A stretch of DNA of 64,000 nt from positions 122,693,544-122,757,543 of the forward strand of contig OW121852.1 of the NCBI GenBank assembly GCA_933228895.1. The letters are read 5' to 3'. Made by a program: the position numbers and the translations under genes. Below the pieces are notes generated by a model. It ran no database searches and was not told the DNA's origin. It saw only the letters and a program-made list of their open reading frames with translations. Shown one piece after another: positions 23,070 through 35,056 of the stretch (positions are counted from its first letter, which is position 1; each line of letters opens with the position of its first letter). The DNA comes from Platycnemis pennipes (Eukaryota; Arthropoda; Insecta; Odonata; Platycnemididae).

Positions 23070-24245
23070 TGACGGATAAGAGGCACCATTTCTCCTGCTT
23101 CAAGACTCTCCCAACCTCTCGTTTTCATTCAATATTTTCGTGCACGCAACCGATAGGTCGACAAAGCTATATTGATTTTTTTTCGCCTTACTACGGGGGA
23201 GTGGGGGGGGGGGTAGTGGATGGGGAGAGAGATTTTTGTGAGTTTGTGTCTGTTGTTTGTGCGTGGGTGGAAAGTTGGTGCAAAGGGCGGGGGATGTGTG
23301 ATCTATCATTTCCGTGGGCATCGTGTGGTGCATTCCATTTTTCGCCTTTGTATCATCATCCGTTACGTTTGTCAGTCCGTCCGAAGTTCCAGAATGTATA
23401 TTCTCCAGTTATCCACCCCTGGTCTCTCCCTCCGTTCTACCTCCTGGGTTAATTCATTTATGTTTCGCGCGCCGGCAAGAGAGTTTGGGAGCCCCGCTGT
23501 CTCCCCCGTACCAAAACTCCCACAGCCGGATCCACGCCTCCTGGATATGCATACGCTGTCTGCTCGCAATGCTGAACGCAGCATGAGGAAATGTATGATA
23601 CATACCTTGACAGATGTTAAGGAACCGTTTTTTCAAATTCCGATCTTCGGCTGCATCCTGCTCTCAAAGTAGTTGTACTCAGTGATTAGATACTCCCGCT
23701 GCTTAGGCCGATCGCACCACGTAAGCTAAACATTGAGCTTAATATAAATCACAAATGGCGAAATTCTAAACCGCAACTTGATGCGTTGCCGATCTGTCAA
23801 CAACGGTCGGTCAGAGACCTGGAACAACGAAGCGAAATGTCCTCCCAAAAATATCGAATACTCCGTGTTGTTTTTCCACTGAGTCTGTTCAGACGGTCCA
23901 GGCTCAGCTGTTTGCCTAAGTTGTGCAGTGGCTTTAAGCATAAAAAACTCTCAGATTATTTAAAAGTCTACGATCTTAAATTCCAACTTCAATCACCAAT
24001 GATGATGCACTGAAATGATTCCGGTAGCAAGGTTAGAATTATCTCCGCTTGGTGAATTTGCTTGTACCATTCCGAACATAACCAATATTGATTTTGTTGC
24101 CATAGGTTTGGTCAGCTATTTTAGTTCCCTCTTGTCTGTATGCAGCACTGTCTCAATTTCCAGTTTCTTGTCGCATATCAGAAAATACTTGGAATAATTT
24201 TATTTTTCACGTATTAATAGAGTGAAGAGAGTACTTTTAAATTTG
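23070..24245. other. No recognised feature
   Basis: Frames up to 150 codons cross this part on both strands but carry no known motif. Not repeated elsewhere in the window. Confidence 0.4.
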
Positions 24246-24252
24246 TATGCAT

Positions 24253-24567
24253 TCACACTTTTAACATATTTATTGTTGGGATTTTTAGCGTTTGAGATGC
24301 CTCATTGATCAGTTTAAAATCACCAATTAGTTTGGGAAGTTTATCAAATTTACGAGATCTCTCGGTAGCATCACTTCTCCCAAAATTTGAGGATTTGAAT
24401 CTTTGTATCGTATTTCGTTCTATGATTTCGGGCAACGGAACTTGTTTTAAGTCTGCGTCTGCACCGTAGCAAACATCTTGAGGCAGCTCCTTAGTGTAAT
24501 GAGCAGATTTGTTTCCCTTCCAAAGATGGATTTGCTTATATTTTCCCCCTGTTCGCCATTTTACCTC
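24253..24567 (-). other. Open stretch of about 104 codons, unknown
   Basis: The minus strand is open from 24567 to a stop at 24253. It gives a mixed-composition peptide that includes CYGADADLKQVPLPEIIERN and FDKLPKLIGDFKLINEASQT. Its first ATG is at 24435. I recognise no family. Composition is not low-complexity, unlike most long frames here. A polypyrimidine run ending in AG (TTTATTTTTTTAG, minus strand, about 24593-24605) lies upstream, but in-frame stops fall between it and the open stretch. It could be a fragment of an unrecognised element or exon, or chance. Confidence 0.2.
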
Positions 24568-24689
24568 TCATTATCCGGAAGGATCACTGTTTCTAAAAAA
24601 ATAAACCAGTCGCAGTAAAAGGAGACGTTGCGGTCTCGGTGCTGCATTGGGCACTTATGAAAAAACTTGCGTTCCTCGTCTCCTTTTCA

Positions 24690-24895
24690 AGCCTGTACCG
24701 GCACACACAGGCGCTTCTGACCGGGAGGAAAGGTACAAGGATGAGAATAGTAGGGTGAGTAGGAAAGGTGGAGAGAAACCTGGCATCGGAATGAGCCTGC
24801 TCTTATCGAAAGGGGCCAAGGGCACCACGGCTCAACATCCCATCCGACGGACAGGGTACTGAACTCGAATCCTCTTCGCAAAGTACTCAGTCTTT
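24690..24895 (-). mobile_element. tRNA-derived SINE, family A, reversed and 5'-truncated
   Basis: The minus strand gives ACCCTGTCCGTCGGATGGG, AAGAGCAGGCTCATTCCGATG and TTTCTCTCCACCTTTCC in family A order. It ends with TACCTTTCCTCCCGGTC, a 3' end shared with the copies at 40.3 and 60.0 kb. The tRNA-like head is missing. Confidence 0.65.
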
Positions 24896-24899
24896 CAGT

Positions 24900-25735
24900 T
24901 ACTTCATCGTTGTTTTCTTTCAGCTATTAAACGCGATGTAACAAGCACCAGCGGGTAACAGTCGAAAGGCATTGCTATAGTAGCTATTTATCCTACCGAA
25001 AACAAAGAATGTAGGCCTAGAAGTTTTTGCTTTCATTTGAAAACGTAATAAATGACATTTAGGATAATCGAGAACTAACCTTTTATCCAGTAACCCTTAA
25101 TGTCCCTGAAGGGTACTTCCTGTAACGTTTAGGTTTAACACTAATGCTGAGGTAATGTAAGTGTTGGTGGCTAGCATTTGACTTATAGTCTTCTTAGTTT
25201 AGGCCTCTCGGAGTCCATTCAATTCCTCTGTATATTCTATACGCGTGATACTTTTTTCGAATTCATCCACTCGAAATTTAGTGTAATTGTTTTGTAAGTT
25301 TATAAACAAATAGTAGTTAGATGGATATTGTTTTATCTGAATCTACGAGTGAATCTGTATCACTTTAGAGAACGATGGATTGCAAGACAATCCACCCAAC
25401 GTTAGTGATGGGCCTTACAGTATATTTCCATGCCTCGTTTTCCAGTGTGGGGTCATGTTGTAAAGAGGTATTCAATGCACTGAAGAGTTTATCACCTGCT
25501 CTCAGGTAATTCCTTTCTCCTTTCAGTGCACTAACGCGTCAATGTAACATTCCAGAACTGATCGGGATGTAGAAGTCAGAGAGGCTAACCTCACCGGCCT
25601 CAAGTGCTGTAAAACTGAACCGTGTGTCGAATACTCTGCCGCCCGCGTCATAAAAAGTACACACACGAACACACATCGACGGTACATACGAAGCCGGTCG
25701 CGGATTTAGGTTCGGGAGTCCCACACGAGAGGGTA
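24900..25735. other. No recognised feature
   Basis: Unique AT-rich sequence by eye, with no coding or repeat signal. Confidence 0.45.
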
Positions 25736-25739
25736 GCAC

Positions 25740-26960
25740 CAGTCTGGGCCTCTCACTTCCCCCTCCACGCTCACTTTTTTATCCTCACACACACCCTCCC
25801 TCCCTCACCCTCATGTGCTCCCCTCCCTCCCCTCTCTATTTCCCTCCCTCCACGCCCCTCCATACTAATTTGGCTCTTTCTAACCTACGCGCCCCCTCCC
25901 TCCCCCCTTTTCTGATGACGCACCATCTTTCTTTCACCTCCCCTTCACTCCCCCCCCCCACCTTCACATCTCCCTCCCCCCACCTCCGCCTTCGCCCTCA
26001 TCCGTCTCCTGACATCGAAGGGAAAAAATCGATACCAAAATGTTGATATTGAAAATCATTAAAGACCTTCTCCTCTTTCTGAGGCGCTCGGGCGGTTTGG
26101 GCGAGGAGAGGGGCGGGGGGGAGCGCGTCTACGGAGGGGGGAGGGGAAGAGAGGGGCGAGAGGGGGCGGGGAGATGAAGTGGGCGGGGTGAAGATTCCCG
26201 ACCGGTGCATTGATTGGTCCGGGCTTGATGGGAGGGGGGAGGATGGGGAGGGCGGGAATGAGTTCCCCGGCGGCGCGCGGGTGGGTGGGGAAATTGGCGT
26301 GCGGGGGGGGAGGGGGCGGAGGGGAGGTAGCTGCGGGGGGTGGAGTGGGGCGGGCGGTTGGACGGACCGGAAGGAGGGGAGGGCGGTTGGAAAGAGATGC
26401 AAAGGACCACGGGAAGGAGGAGGAGCAGGGAGGCCCTGGGAGCCGGAGGAGTGGGAGACCTCGGGATAGGATGTCTTTAAGACGCGAGAATGCGGGCCAA
26501 TGGAACCCTGATCGAAACGGTTTTCGCCCTTCAACTGTTCTTTCTTTTCCTCTCTCTTTCTTTCTTCCTCCATCTCCCCCATCCACCCGCTCCCTTCCTC
26601 TCCAGAGCTCGGAATCGCCGCGAATATTTCACGTTTACCCGGCTGGGGAATGTCCTCGGCATTGTGCGAAGGGGATGAATGCACCCCCCTCCAACCGCCT
26701 TCCTCCTTTTGGGATTGTTTCGGGTGGCGATAATGACACCCCACTCCCTCCACCCCCTCCGTCCCCCCGCGAGCATTCTCCCTTTGAGACAGACTGGAGG
26801 GCATTATCCCACGGTGACTGCCGCCCGCCTCGGGTGGTTGCCATACAGTTTGCGGGAAGGTTTCTTTCTCTCAGTCGGATTTTTATGCGCTTTGCCGCCC
26901 CCGCATCTTTTACAAGTCCACAGAATATGCAGATTGCGTTGAATTTCCACTAACCCCCAG
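25740..26960. other. GC-rich block with strand asymmetry switch
   Basis: From 25740 to about 26000 the plus strand is C-rich. From about 26090 to 26480 it is strongly G-rich, and beyond 26520 it is C/T-rich again. Long frames (up to 268 codons on the minus strand) are proline- and serine-rich on one strand and glycine-rich on the other, with no domains. I do not call a gene. It may be a CpG-rich host regulatory segment. A canonical G-quadruplex motif lies inside and is listed separately. Confidence 0.5.
26136..26171 (+). other. Predicted G-quadruplex motif
   Basis: Five runs of four or more G are separated by loops of 1, 6, 5 and 1 nt, which satisfies the usual four-tract rule with one tract to spare. 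Flanking sequence adds further G runs. Formation is inferred from sequence only. Confidence 0.6.
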
Positions 26961-29620
26961 GATGTCTTATTGAGGCATGCGGCTAACATTTCGGCGTTTT
27001 TTCGAAACAATATCCATTGCGCAATAGTAGTAAAAGCGTCGGGGAATGCGCATGGATGCCTTCAATCAAACGTGCTCCCATCCTCAGAAGAGCCAGAGAA
27101 TCCTTTCGATCGGCACTGCAGCAGCTAAGTTTGTGAGTGCATTCCAAGCAGCTTCAATGACACGCACATATCACCTCTAAGACAAGTAGAAAGATGCCAT
27201 AAACCATCTTGTTTCTAAATAGCTCTTTCCTCAAGCTTATCGCAGTGTATGTGTGTTCAGTTTGGTGTCCTCTCCCGTCCGACTATCCGACTCTAGTTAG
27301 TGTATTCTCCAGATCGTAATTTGTTAAAAATGTAGTATTTCACGTATAAGAATAACGGAACAAAATTGAAAAATTAATCAGAAAAACTGAATTGTTTTAG
27401 GATTTGAATAAAGTGTTTCAACTTTTTTTGACTGATTTTTCTCAAGACAGTTTTACGCGAAGAAATTAATTGCGCTACTTAAAACAGTTTAAAATTGTTG
27501 CCACTACATCGATAAATGCGTGGAAAAGGGTGAAGGGGCATTTTTCGCAACATTCATTCAAGCATTTGCGAAATTTCTGTGTAATGCGTTGCTTTACACT
27601 GCGCAATTTATATTGTGCATCTCTTTATGTATCATACAGCGCAATGACAAGTATATAAGTTCCGAAATAATGTAGTAACTTCTGTAAAACTTTAAGAACT
27701 CGACGGAAGTTTTCGTTTGTCGAGCGCGTGAATGTAAACAGATGGAGTTTTGTTTCCTCGGCTTCGTCATTAAAGAGGAATTATTCGGTGAAAAAGGGCG
27801 TTTTTGAGATTGTGAAGTCAAGCGCTGTAACAAAAAATTCTTCGTACACGTTACCCTTGCAAAAAAACTCCCGACCAAAGGGAAACTGCGATGACTTCAT
27901 CCTTTTCCGTGCTCTTACGAAAGTTTTCTTTCGGGCATTAAAGCATGATATCTCAGCGGTAAATTGTTCCGGCTGCTCATTCAAGATGCGGGTGTGGAAA
28001 AGCGGACTGTTGCGTGTGACTTTTGAATCGACTCTAAATGCGGATGAAGTATGTGATTTCGAGTCGAAGTAAATTCCACAAAGCATTTATGCCTGACGGA
28101 GTTGGCTGGAGGGATGAGCAAGTTGATTCTTCGTAGATGGCGTCTTGTGTCGAGCGTCAGCCAGGCGTGTGGCCCTTCTTTTGTCCCCGAATGCCCGGGC
28201 ATTCAGTTCTCTTTCCACAGCCATCAGTTCGGGAGAGGCAATCGACAACCCGAGGCGAGGCTCTGGCTCTGATCGAAATGCCATGGAAATAAATCAAAGA
28301 GCGAAAGTTTATGAACTCCTTATACCGCCGTATGGTAGTGTGCCGTTTTTAAGCCCGCCCAATTTCTGCCCTCAGTGACTGATGATTTTCTTTTGAAGGA
28401 CCGTCGGTGTCTAAATAGAGGTGGAATAGCAAGCCGTTATTTCTTAATAGCAGGATAGTCGTAATACTGACCTGTAATGTGGCTGTATTGTGCCTGTGAT
28501 AAGGCTGGGTAAAACAGAGGTAGATCTGAAATAGTGAAAGTGATAGAAGTGGTAATGTTTTAGGAGACAGTATTTTTCCCTATGGCTGTGACTTACATTG
28601 CATTGCGAAATATTACCTAAAATATTCCACAGTCTATTTTATCTATCACTATTATTGAAGTTAATATTTTTGTTTAAATTTTACATGTTATTTCGTACTC
28701 TTATGCAACATGAATTTATCATTTTGCTAAAAAAAGTATCTCAGATACATAAAATCCAATTTGCTGTCAATCAATAGTAATTAAAAGCTGTATATTGGAT
28801 AAAATATATATATTACTGTATTTAGAAATTATGAGGCAATAAAGTTATTACTGTGGATGAAATCTATTCAAACATAAAAGCCTTTCAAATTTCTCGTTTG
28901 TGTTTTTTTAAGTGATTCTGTTATTATAGTCGGCTATGTACATACCTTCTTCCAAATATAACCAATATTGAGTTATAAAATAAAATTAACCCGTTAACAT
29001 TTCGAAACTAAATAAAATGTACCTAAAGACGGAAAGTCATCTTTTTTTGCTTACATTTACTTCATTAACAGTTGGAAAGTTTTACATTCAAATATCTGTG
29101 GTAACCCCTACCCTTTACACTGAATCGTATGATTTTTCCACTGAGTATTATTGACTCAGTTTCGGGAAAGTACTTCTTTTCTCAATTTCTCACAGCGGCC
29201 CCTGACGCGACCGATTCGATGCTTACCGTTCATTTATAAGAAGAGATGATCGCGCCGTTGCTTTTTATGTCATCACTACGTTGAAGAATGAGACCTCTTC
29301 TCTCTGAAAAAACGAATAATGGCAGTTTGTTCAAGCACTTGAGGTGTATGACTTAGTTTTTTCCCAACAAATTTGATGGGTGAAATTTTCTCTGGATTTC
29401 CACCGAGTCATCTTCATTTTCTCCTCTGACTTTTCGATAAACGACTCGCCCATCGTCTTCAGAGATCCTGGAACCCAAATTTTCAGTGCACCTGGCCAAT
29501 AAGGCACCACATGACCTCCACACACCTTCATCAGAATGGAAATTAAAAAACGAGAAAACAGAAGAAGAGAGACGACTCTAATGCAAATGTGCCAAAAATG
29601 CAATAGCCGTAAAGGTGATT
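26961..29620. other. No recognised feature
   Basis: Moderate GC to about 28380, then AT-rich. Several 60-114 codon frames overlap on both strands without motifs. No shared repeats found. Confidence 0.45.
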
Positions 29621-29624
29621 AGTT

Positions 29625-29951
29625 GCCCCTGCGTATTCTGCTAGATTTTACCTGATAAATAAGATTAGAGAGATAGATTTTGGCACCGATAGATTCGAAA
29701 TGTCATTTTTTACGCGTACTATAAGAGAACACAATGAGCTGCATAACAAAGGGATAAGTAGGGGAAATATTTTAGAGTAGTCTTTAGTTTATGATGTACG
29801 AATTAACATTGCTAACCCATGCATGATAGGTAAGTACAGATAATTGTATTTAGATAAATGCCATTATAACAAAAAATCCCTTTATTACTACGTAGATACT
29901 AACCATCTACCTGGATGTGACCCTTACAGGATAATGCGTAGATGTAGATTA
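29625..29951 (+). pseudogene. CR1/jockey-like LINE 3' end
   Basis: Begins with CTGCGTATTCTGCTAGATTT and continues as the same C-terminal sequence as 12.5 and 47.9 kb (KIREID.., TDRF.MSFF.RTIRE.N, then GGGATAAGTAGGGGAAATAT). It carries on through a 3' untranslated part to the terminal TAGATGTAGATT. 5'-truncated, with point changes, so not functional. Confidence 0.7.
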
Positions 29952-30900
29952 GTTAGACGGAAATTTTATGCTAAATTAAGCACAAATTGGCGCTTGAAAA
30001 TGGTTAAACTAGATGTAGGATAGTCAAGAATATTTTCAAGGAGCATGACGTAAGTTGTAATACTATTCTGGAAAAGTAAGAGCATTGAATTAACTTAAAG
30101 ACGCAGTGAAAAGACGGTAGAAGTATTTGAAGCGACCAAAAAAAGTAGTAAATTCATCGTGTTTTTAAGTCAAGGAAGATAGTATGGGGGATGTTGTGTC
30201 TATATTGAAATTCAGTGTATCAGTTAGTTATGTAGCACCTGAGAGTACATAAGGCTTCTGGAATCGATGATTTCGCTGCCGATGATACTAAAATTGCGGG
30301 AGGGAAATGTACACGCAACTTTACTAAACCATCTGTGGCATGGATACAACTTGTGAGAGAAAGAGCCGGAGCACCGGTAACAATCATCATGCCTTAGAAG
30401 GGGGGGGTGATGGAAGCGAATACCGCTTAACCATAACCCTAATGACGCATTATTTTGATGCAAAGCATAAGGCAAATAAATGGCATATCTCCTAAAGCCA
30501 CAAACTTTAATACATTTCAAATCAGGGTAGGGGATTAAAATGGTTGGGAATAAAAGTACAGCCCGTTAGTGGTTATCTATCCAGGAGAGCATACCACCTA
30601 GTTACAGAGCAGCACTAACGGGTCTCATTCAAGTGAGTGGTTTTGCGGGAAATAATTTGAAAGTTATTACAGTTTACGGCTTCAGGAGATATTTTATTTA
30701 TTTGTATTTGCTTCAGGAGATAGGTATTTTATTTATTTGTATTTATAAGCCGCACGAGATTACCTTTTGAACTTACGTAAACAGAAGGATTTGAAGAAAA
30801 CCATTGGTATTTCTAATTGAAAGTAAGTTTGGTTTCAGGGAACTCAATGGTAGTGGAGAAGTAATTGCAGTCCTAAAATTGCACATTAAGTAAAGAACGA
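29952..30900. other. No gene; small local duplication
   Basis: AT-rich. A segment of about 33 bp (GCTTCAGGAGATA..TTTTATTTATTTGTATTT) occurs twice in tandem at 30679-30709 and 30709-30744. Nothing else recognised. Confidence 0.45.
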
Positions 30901-30904
30901 AGTA

Positions 30905-30995
30905 GCTGGTAGCCTCGGTAGCCAGGTAGGTTACCCAAACGTAGCTGGCTTGAATTCCACCGGTGGCATAGATGTTGTTCAGTCATAGAATTAAG
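30905..30995 (+). mobile_element. tRNA-derived SINE, family C, partial
   Basis: TRNA-like head (GCCTCGGTAGCCAGG, then B-box-like GGCTTGAATTCC) followed by CCGGTGGCATAGATGTTGTT. The order B box - CC.GG - ATGTTGT is shared with segments at 39.4, 43.5 and 60.5 kb, which defines a weak family. Diverged; limits uncertain. Confidence 0.45.
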
Positions 30996-31383
30996 AGACA
31001 GCAAGAAAGTGTGAAATAATCTTAGTCATTGGATTATTTAAAGTCCAAGTATACTTCTGTAAAGATTAGAGAAGAACAAGGAGCTGACAGTGTTCGTCGC
31101 TTCGGATACATCGCTTCAAATCATTAAGGTAATTTAGATGTCATGGTATAACCGAAAAGTAAATATGAATTCATCATGAAGATGAAAGTCGGTTACCTAG
31201 ATTGAATCTGGACCCAGCAAGGAAAAAGTAATAATGAGAAAGCTGTTACTAATGTATATGCTTCGTAACGTTGGCAAAGAAGCTGGGTTACCGTATTCAG
31301 GGTTTGGGTTCGATATCCTGCAGTGGAATAAAATTTTCTTTGGAATTCCAGTCTTTAATTGCATAAATATAAATGATAAGCTC

Positions 31384-31680
31384 CTCCATGACAGCAGAGT
31401 ATGGACACTTGAAGCCCATGAAAGGCAAGAGTGGAAGTATGTAATTGAAATGTATTGAGGAAAGCGGATGGTCAAGATCAAATGTATAGATCCAGATGGT
31501 AACTTCGAGGTTTTAACAATCATGGGAGGAGAAATCTCATGGGAGTTCTCAAAAAACTAGATTACAGCTTTAACTGTCGCATCTTAAGACGTGATGATTT
31601 GATAAAGACGTGGATCCATGGAGAAGTGGATGGGAAGAATCGTTAAGAATACTTTGTGTGAAGTATAGAATGGAACAAGT
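31384..31680 (+). pseudogene. RTE-like LINE relic, post-RT region
   Basis: Read in frame: DSRVWTLEAHERQEWKYVIE, then MY, a stop, and GKRMVKIKCIDPDGNFEVLT. This parallels the YGSETWTL...ERRLEAFEMW..RRM.KI.W.D...NEEVL segment of RTE-like LINEs. After a frame change, RILRRDDLIKTWIHGEVDGK continues the order (LRHD.LLKT.IEG.VEGK). Two matching segments in the right order make the identification good, although stops and shifts show it is long dead. Confidence 0.6.
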
Positions 31681-32049
31681 AGTAAAGGATGAAAATCGGA
31701 GAATTATATGAATATGAAATGGTTATTCGTTTAAGTATATGAGTCAAAGCTGCATTCGAGCTGCAATCTTCGGATTGATGGTTAGTGAGATGGTGCAAGG
31801 AAATTTGTGGAAGATTAAATGCAATAATCTTTGCAATGAGTCTACCGAAAATAAGTGCTGATTATAAATTCATGTGCTGTGTTTTGAGATCAGGTATCTT
31901 CTTATGCTGCTTTTCAGCATTCGTATTCGATTTAATGTGTTCCGTTACGCAATGCAGACTTGCCATGCCTCTTTGGGTTACCTCTCGTCGCAGGAACAGG
32001 AGGAGGAATTCAGGAACCTTGAGAAGAAGTCGCGATCTCTTTTGCTGTC

Positions 32050-32640
32050 GTCGTCTCCGACCGCTCTCGCTTCTTTTTAGATTCCCTCCGCGGTGCAGCG
32101 ATCGCATGTCGCAAAACGTTCCCGCCCGCGACAAAAGGATGGTCAGGCATTATTTAGGAGGCTCTCTGGCGACCGCTTCTGACTCGTGTCTCTCCTCCCA
32201 TACTCCCCGCGAGCGTTGGTTAACCGCGCCGCGACCACAGAGTCACAATGGAAGTCTTCGGCGATGCTAATAAATATTGCTCTTTATTGACATTCGAGGG
32301 CACGGCGAGCCTCATTTCCCTCAACTCGCCCCTCGGGATTTACATGCGACAGCCATAAAAGTATTACGGGGAATGTCAATGGCGTCAATGCTCTGGAAAT
32401 TTCTCGTCCTGGCGAACATACTCTCCCCCTCAGAGCTCGAGAGGGCTCAGAATCGTAGACACTTGATTTTTTTTCACGAATCGAGTCACGGTAATCCTCC
32501 CCTCTGCCCTCTCTTCGGCTCGGCGTGGGTGCAAGCGTTGTACACGCATCGATGTTTATCATAATCCCGTGAGGACCGGATAAGGTCCCGCGCATATGCA
32601 TGCATCGACCCCCATGATTCATGCATTGGGAAAAGTATCT
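32050..32640. other. Moderately GC-rich block
   Basis: GC rises here without any recognised repeat. It contains GCCATAAAAGTATTACGGGG (32352 on) and GCATATGCATGCATCG (about 32592), followed by a short GA microsatellite at 32676. It could be host regulatory sequence. No coding signal. Confidence 0.35.
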
Positions 32641-32689
32641 CGCGCCATCTTGAAATCGTTTCTCGCAACGGTCGTGAGAGAGAGAGAGA

Positions 32690-33875
32690 GGTGTTTGTCC
32701 TGGCCGTAGTGTTTAAGGTTACGGAGGACTCAGAGGGCGTGTAGGCATTCCGGTCTCATCCTGTGGCCAATAGGGTTTTGGAAACCGGTGCTATGTCACT
32801 ATTCTCGAAAGTACGCCGGGAGCGGTGATTGGGTAGACGTCATGCAAAGAACGAAGATGAAAAACTCCTAGTAAAGTACCAAGTATCCTGGAGAAAATAT
32901 GCACTAGTTCCGAAGTTTATTTTCTTTTTGAGCTAAATCATTCAACATTTGCAAAGAAATAAAATTTGGGGTCGTTTTAAATGACATGAAAGTATGAAGA
33001 ACACATAGCCAGATTATCTGAATCCTAGTTCCGGCTGAACTTCCAAGTCATGATGGAGAAAGCATTGATGGTCTTCAGCGTCAAAAGCATGCATTTGGGT
33101 GTTAATAATTATAATAATAAAAAAGTAATGAGATAAAATCAAAATAAGATTCCATTCCGAAAAAATTACAAAATGATAAAATAGTGCGTATGGCAGGTAT
33201 TAATTTTATTTTTAACGCTGCGGACGTAAAATCCAATCGTATGCCATTGCCATCTTCTTAAGTTAAAGGTTAGGTGTTAGGTGTAGGTAGGTGTAGGTTA
33301 GGTGTAGAAAGGTGTTTAACCATGGGTTAAACGCCGGGCCAAGGACGTTAGGTTCCCTAATTTTGCAAAGACGGGATATTTTAAGAATGCAAAGTGTTTA
33401 CAAGCAAAGAAGCGTTTTTGTTCTTCCCCACTACTTCAAATTGATGGCTAGTTATTGACAATGTGCTTTTTTCGGGACAATATAACTTAAATGGAAATCC
33501 CTGATGTCTCAAAAAAATGATGCTGCTTCCCTCCTTGTCTAGAGTAGTCGAATATTAAACGCTTTCGGATTCAGTGCGAGGAAAACTTCACAGCCTATTT
33601 TGAAACTGAGTACACTTTCTGGTAGATTTTTGTGTTTGTGAAATTGACAAAATGCTGTGAACATCGCATTCATGACCTCCTAATTGACGTGGATGAAACA
33701 GAAATATCTGAGTTAAGACTAAAGTAGTAGCTGTTAGTTATGCATGCTGAGGTAGCTTATAGGGTTGTTGTAATTGTTTTGTTGTAAATTGTTGTCTTTT
33801 AACTTTCATTTTCCTCGTGATTGGCGAAGTCTGTGCTCCCTCCCGTGATGTGCGTGAAAAGATGTAAGAGCAAAA
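32690..33875. other. No gene; short TAGGTG-type tandem repeat
   Basis: AT-rich. A short stretch at about 33266-33310 repeats TTAGGTG / TAGGTG units with irregular spacing. It resembles, but does not match, the insect telomeric TTAGG repeat. Otherwise no feature. Confidence 0.45.
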
Positions 33876-33877
33876 CG

Positions 33878-34124
33878 TTGGGTTGGATGATGAAAATAAT
33901 TAACTTGGTTATATTCCACAAAAATTTATTGACCGACCGGTTTCGGCCTTCTCAGGTCGTTAGGTCCTGAGGAGGTCAGGTCATCAGGGGTTAAATCGAA
34001 AACTATTATTATTGAAACCGGTCGGTCAACAAATTTTTGTGGAATATAACCAATTTAATTATTTTCATCATGAATCCATTCCACATGGTGAACTCGCCAA
34101 CCATCGATTTCATTGGGTTGGATG
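33878..34124. mobile_element. Penelope-type inverted-repeat insertion with target duplication
   Basis: TTGGGTTGGATG at 33878-33889 is repeated exactly at 34113-34124, which fits a 12-bp target duplication. Between them, arms of about 55 bp pair: ATGAAAATAATTAACTTGG on the left with its complement ending near 34071. Both arms contain GACCGGTTTC or its complement. The right side has an unpaired 41-nt tail (34072-34112) whose complement includes ATGTGGAATGGATTC. Inverted terminal repeats, a one-sided tail and a 10-15 bp duplication are typical of Penelope-like retroelements. No coding sequence remains inside (223 bp). Confidence 0.65.
33935..33955 (-). ncRNA. Damaged hammerhead-like motif
   Basis: The minus strand reads CTGAGAAGGCCGAAACCGGT followed by C. 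It keeps the general plan (CUGA-type core, stem II remnant GG/CC, GAAAC, palindromic CCGG), but the core has A in place of the conserved G, and stem II is only two pairs without a proper loop. Probably inactive; listed because it sits at the same place as in the better copies. Confidence 0.25.
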
Positions 34125-34977
34125 TGAGTAATGTTTTGTTGGATTATTATGTTTTTTTACTTGGATTACATTGAATATGACAAAATTAAGTGAATATGGA
34201 AATATAATGTTGCTCGTTGATAATTTTATTGCAGTTCCTTCAGCCTCACATTTCAATGTTGGTATAGTCGCTCTATTAGAACCTCCGTGAGATGCATTAG
34301 ATATTTATAAAGACATATCGCGGGTATGTGTCAGGGGCGAATTATTGAATTACATGTGCTAGGTGTAGGGAGTAGTAGATATGTCTCTACGAAATATGGA
34401 ACTACGGTGTTAGGCATGCAAATCGTTTGCAACCAAAAAATTATATAATGCGAAGGAATTTAATTTTTAATAATAGGATGAGTATTGGCATGAATTTCCT
34501 TTGTTTTTTTTTCGTTAAGTTTGTAGTGGTGCACTCAAATTGTATCTGTAGAGGTGAGAACTTTTTTCAGTTTACTGAAATATAGGATACCTGCATGATA
34601 GCTGCCTATCTTGCTATAAAGACACCTACTATAGTCTCTCATTGTTCGCGGATACTAAGATTTATATACATTATCCTTGTATCTCTATTTTCCTTTTCTT
34701 AATCTTATTTTCGTGATCGAATCAACAACAGAATTTTGAAGTTCCCAGTTTTTTTTAACTCAGTGGAAAACAAATCCAGTTCAAATTGACTTCGAAACTT
34801 GACAAATATATTCAGTCAATCATCACATTCAGTCGCATCAATGTCCACTTGCCCGTAGTTGCTTCTTGCACTAAATACAACTGCTGCTAAAGGTAGTAGT
34901 TTCAGGCTTAATTTGGTGGAATATAATAGCGAAAGAAAAAACTGGCAATTTTCCACAAGAATAAGGATTTTTAATAT

Positions 34978-35008
34978 GACCGGTTTCGGTGTACAACACC
35001 ATCTTCAG
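34978..35008 (-). ncRNA. Hammerhead-like motif, left arm
   Basis: On the minus strand: CTGAAGA core, one T, stem II GGTGT/ACACC with loop TGT, GAAA, then CCGG and TC. This satisfies CUGANGA - stem II - GAAA - short stem III - UH. Stem I (the sequence before the core pairing with the sequence after the cleavage site) is not evident, so self-cleavage is uncertain. Confidence 0.4.
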
Positions 35009-35025
35009 GTGACGTGGACCTCCAC

Positions 35026-35056
35026 CTGAAGATGGTGTTGTACACCGAAACCGATC
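35026..35056 (+). ncRNA. Hammerhead-like motif, right arm
   Basis: Mirror copy of the left-arm motif on the plus strand: CTGAAGA, stem II GGTGT/ACACC, GAAAC, with CCGATC in place of CCGGTC. The one-base change breaks the palindrome in stem III. Stem I is not evident. Confidence 0.4.

Noticed and set aside
25998..26804. 268-codon open frame on the minus strand, the longest in the window
   Set aside because: Proline/serine-rich low complexity in a GC-rich block, with equally open frames on the other strand. Stop codons are simply rare at this composition, and no domain is present.
33266..33310. Interstitial telomere repeat
   Set aside because: Units are TTAGGTG or TAGGTG with irregular period, not TTAGG.
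33961..34015. Second hammerhead on the plus strand of the 33.9 kb element (CTGAGGAGG)
   Set aside because: A CTGAGGA core is present, but the following sequence cannot form stem II directly before a GAAA box at suitable distance.
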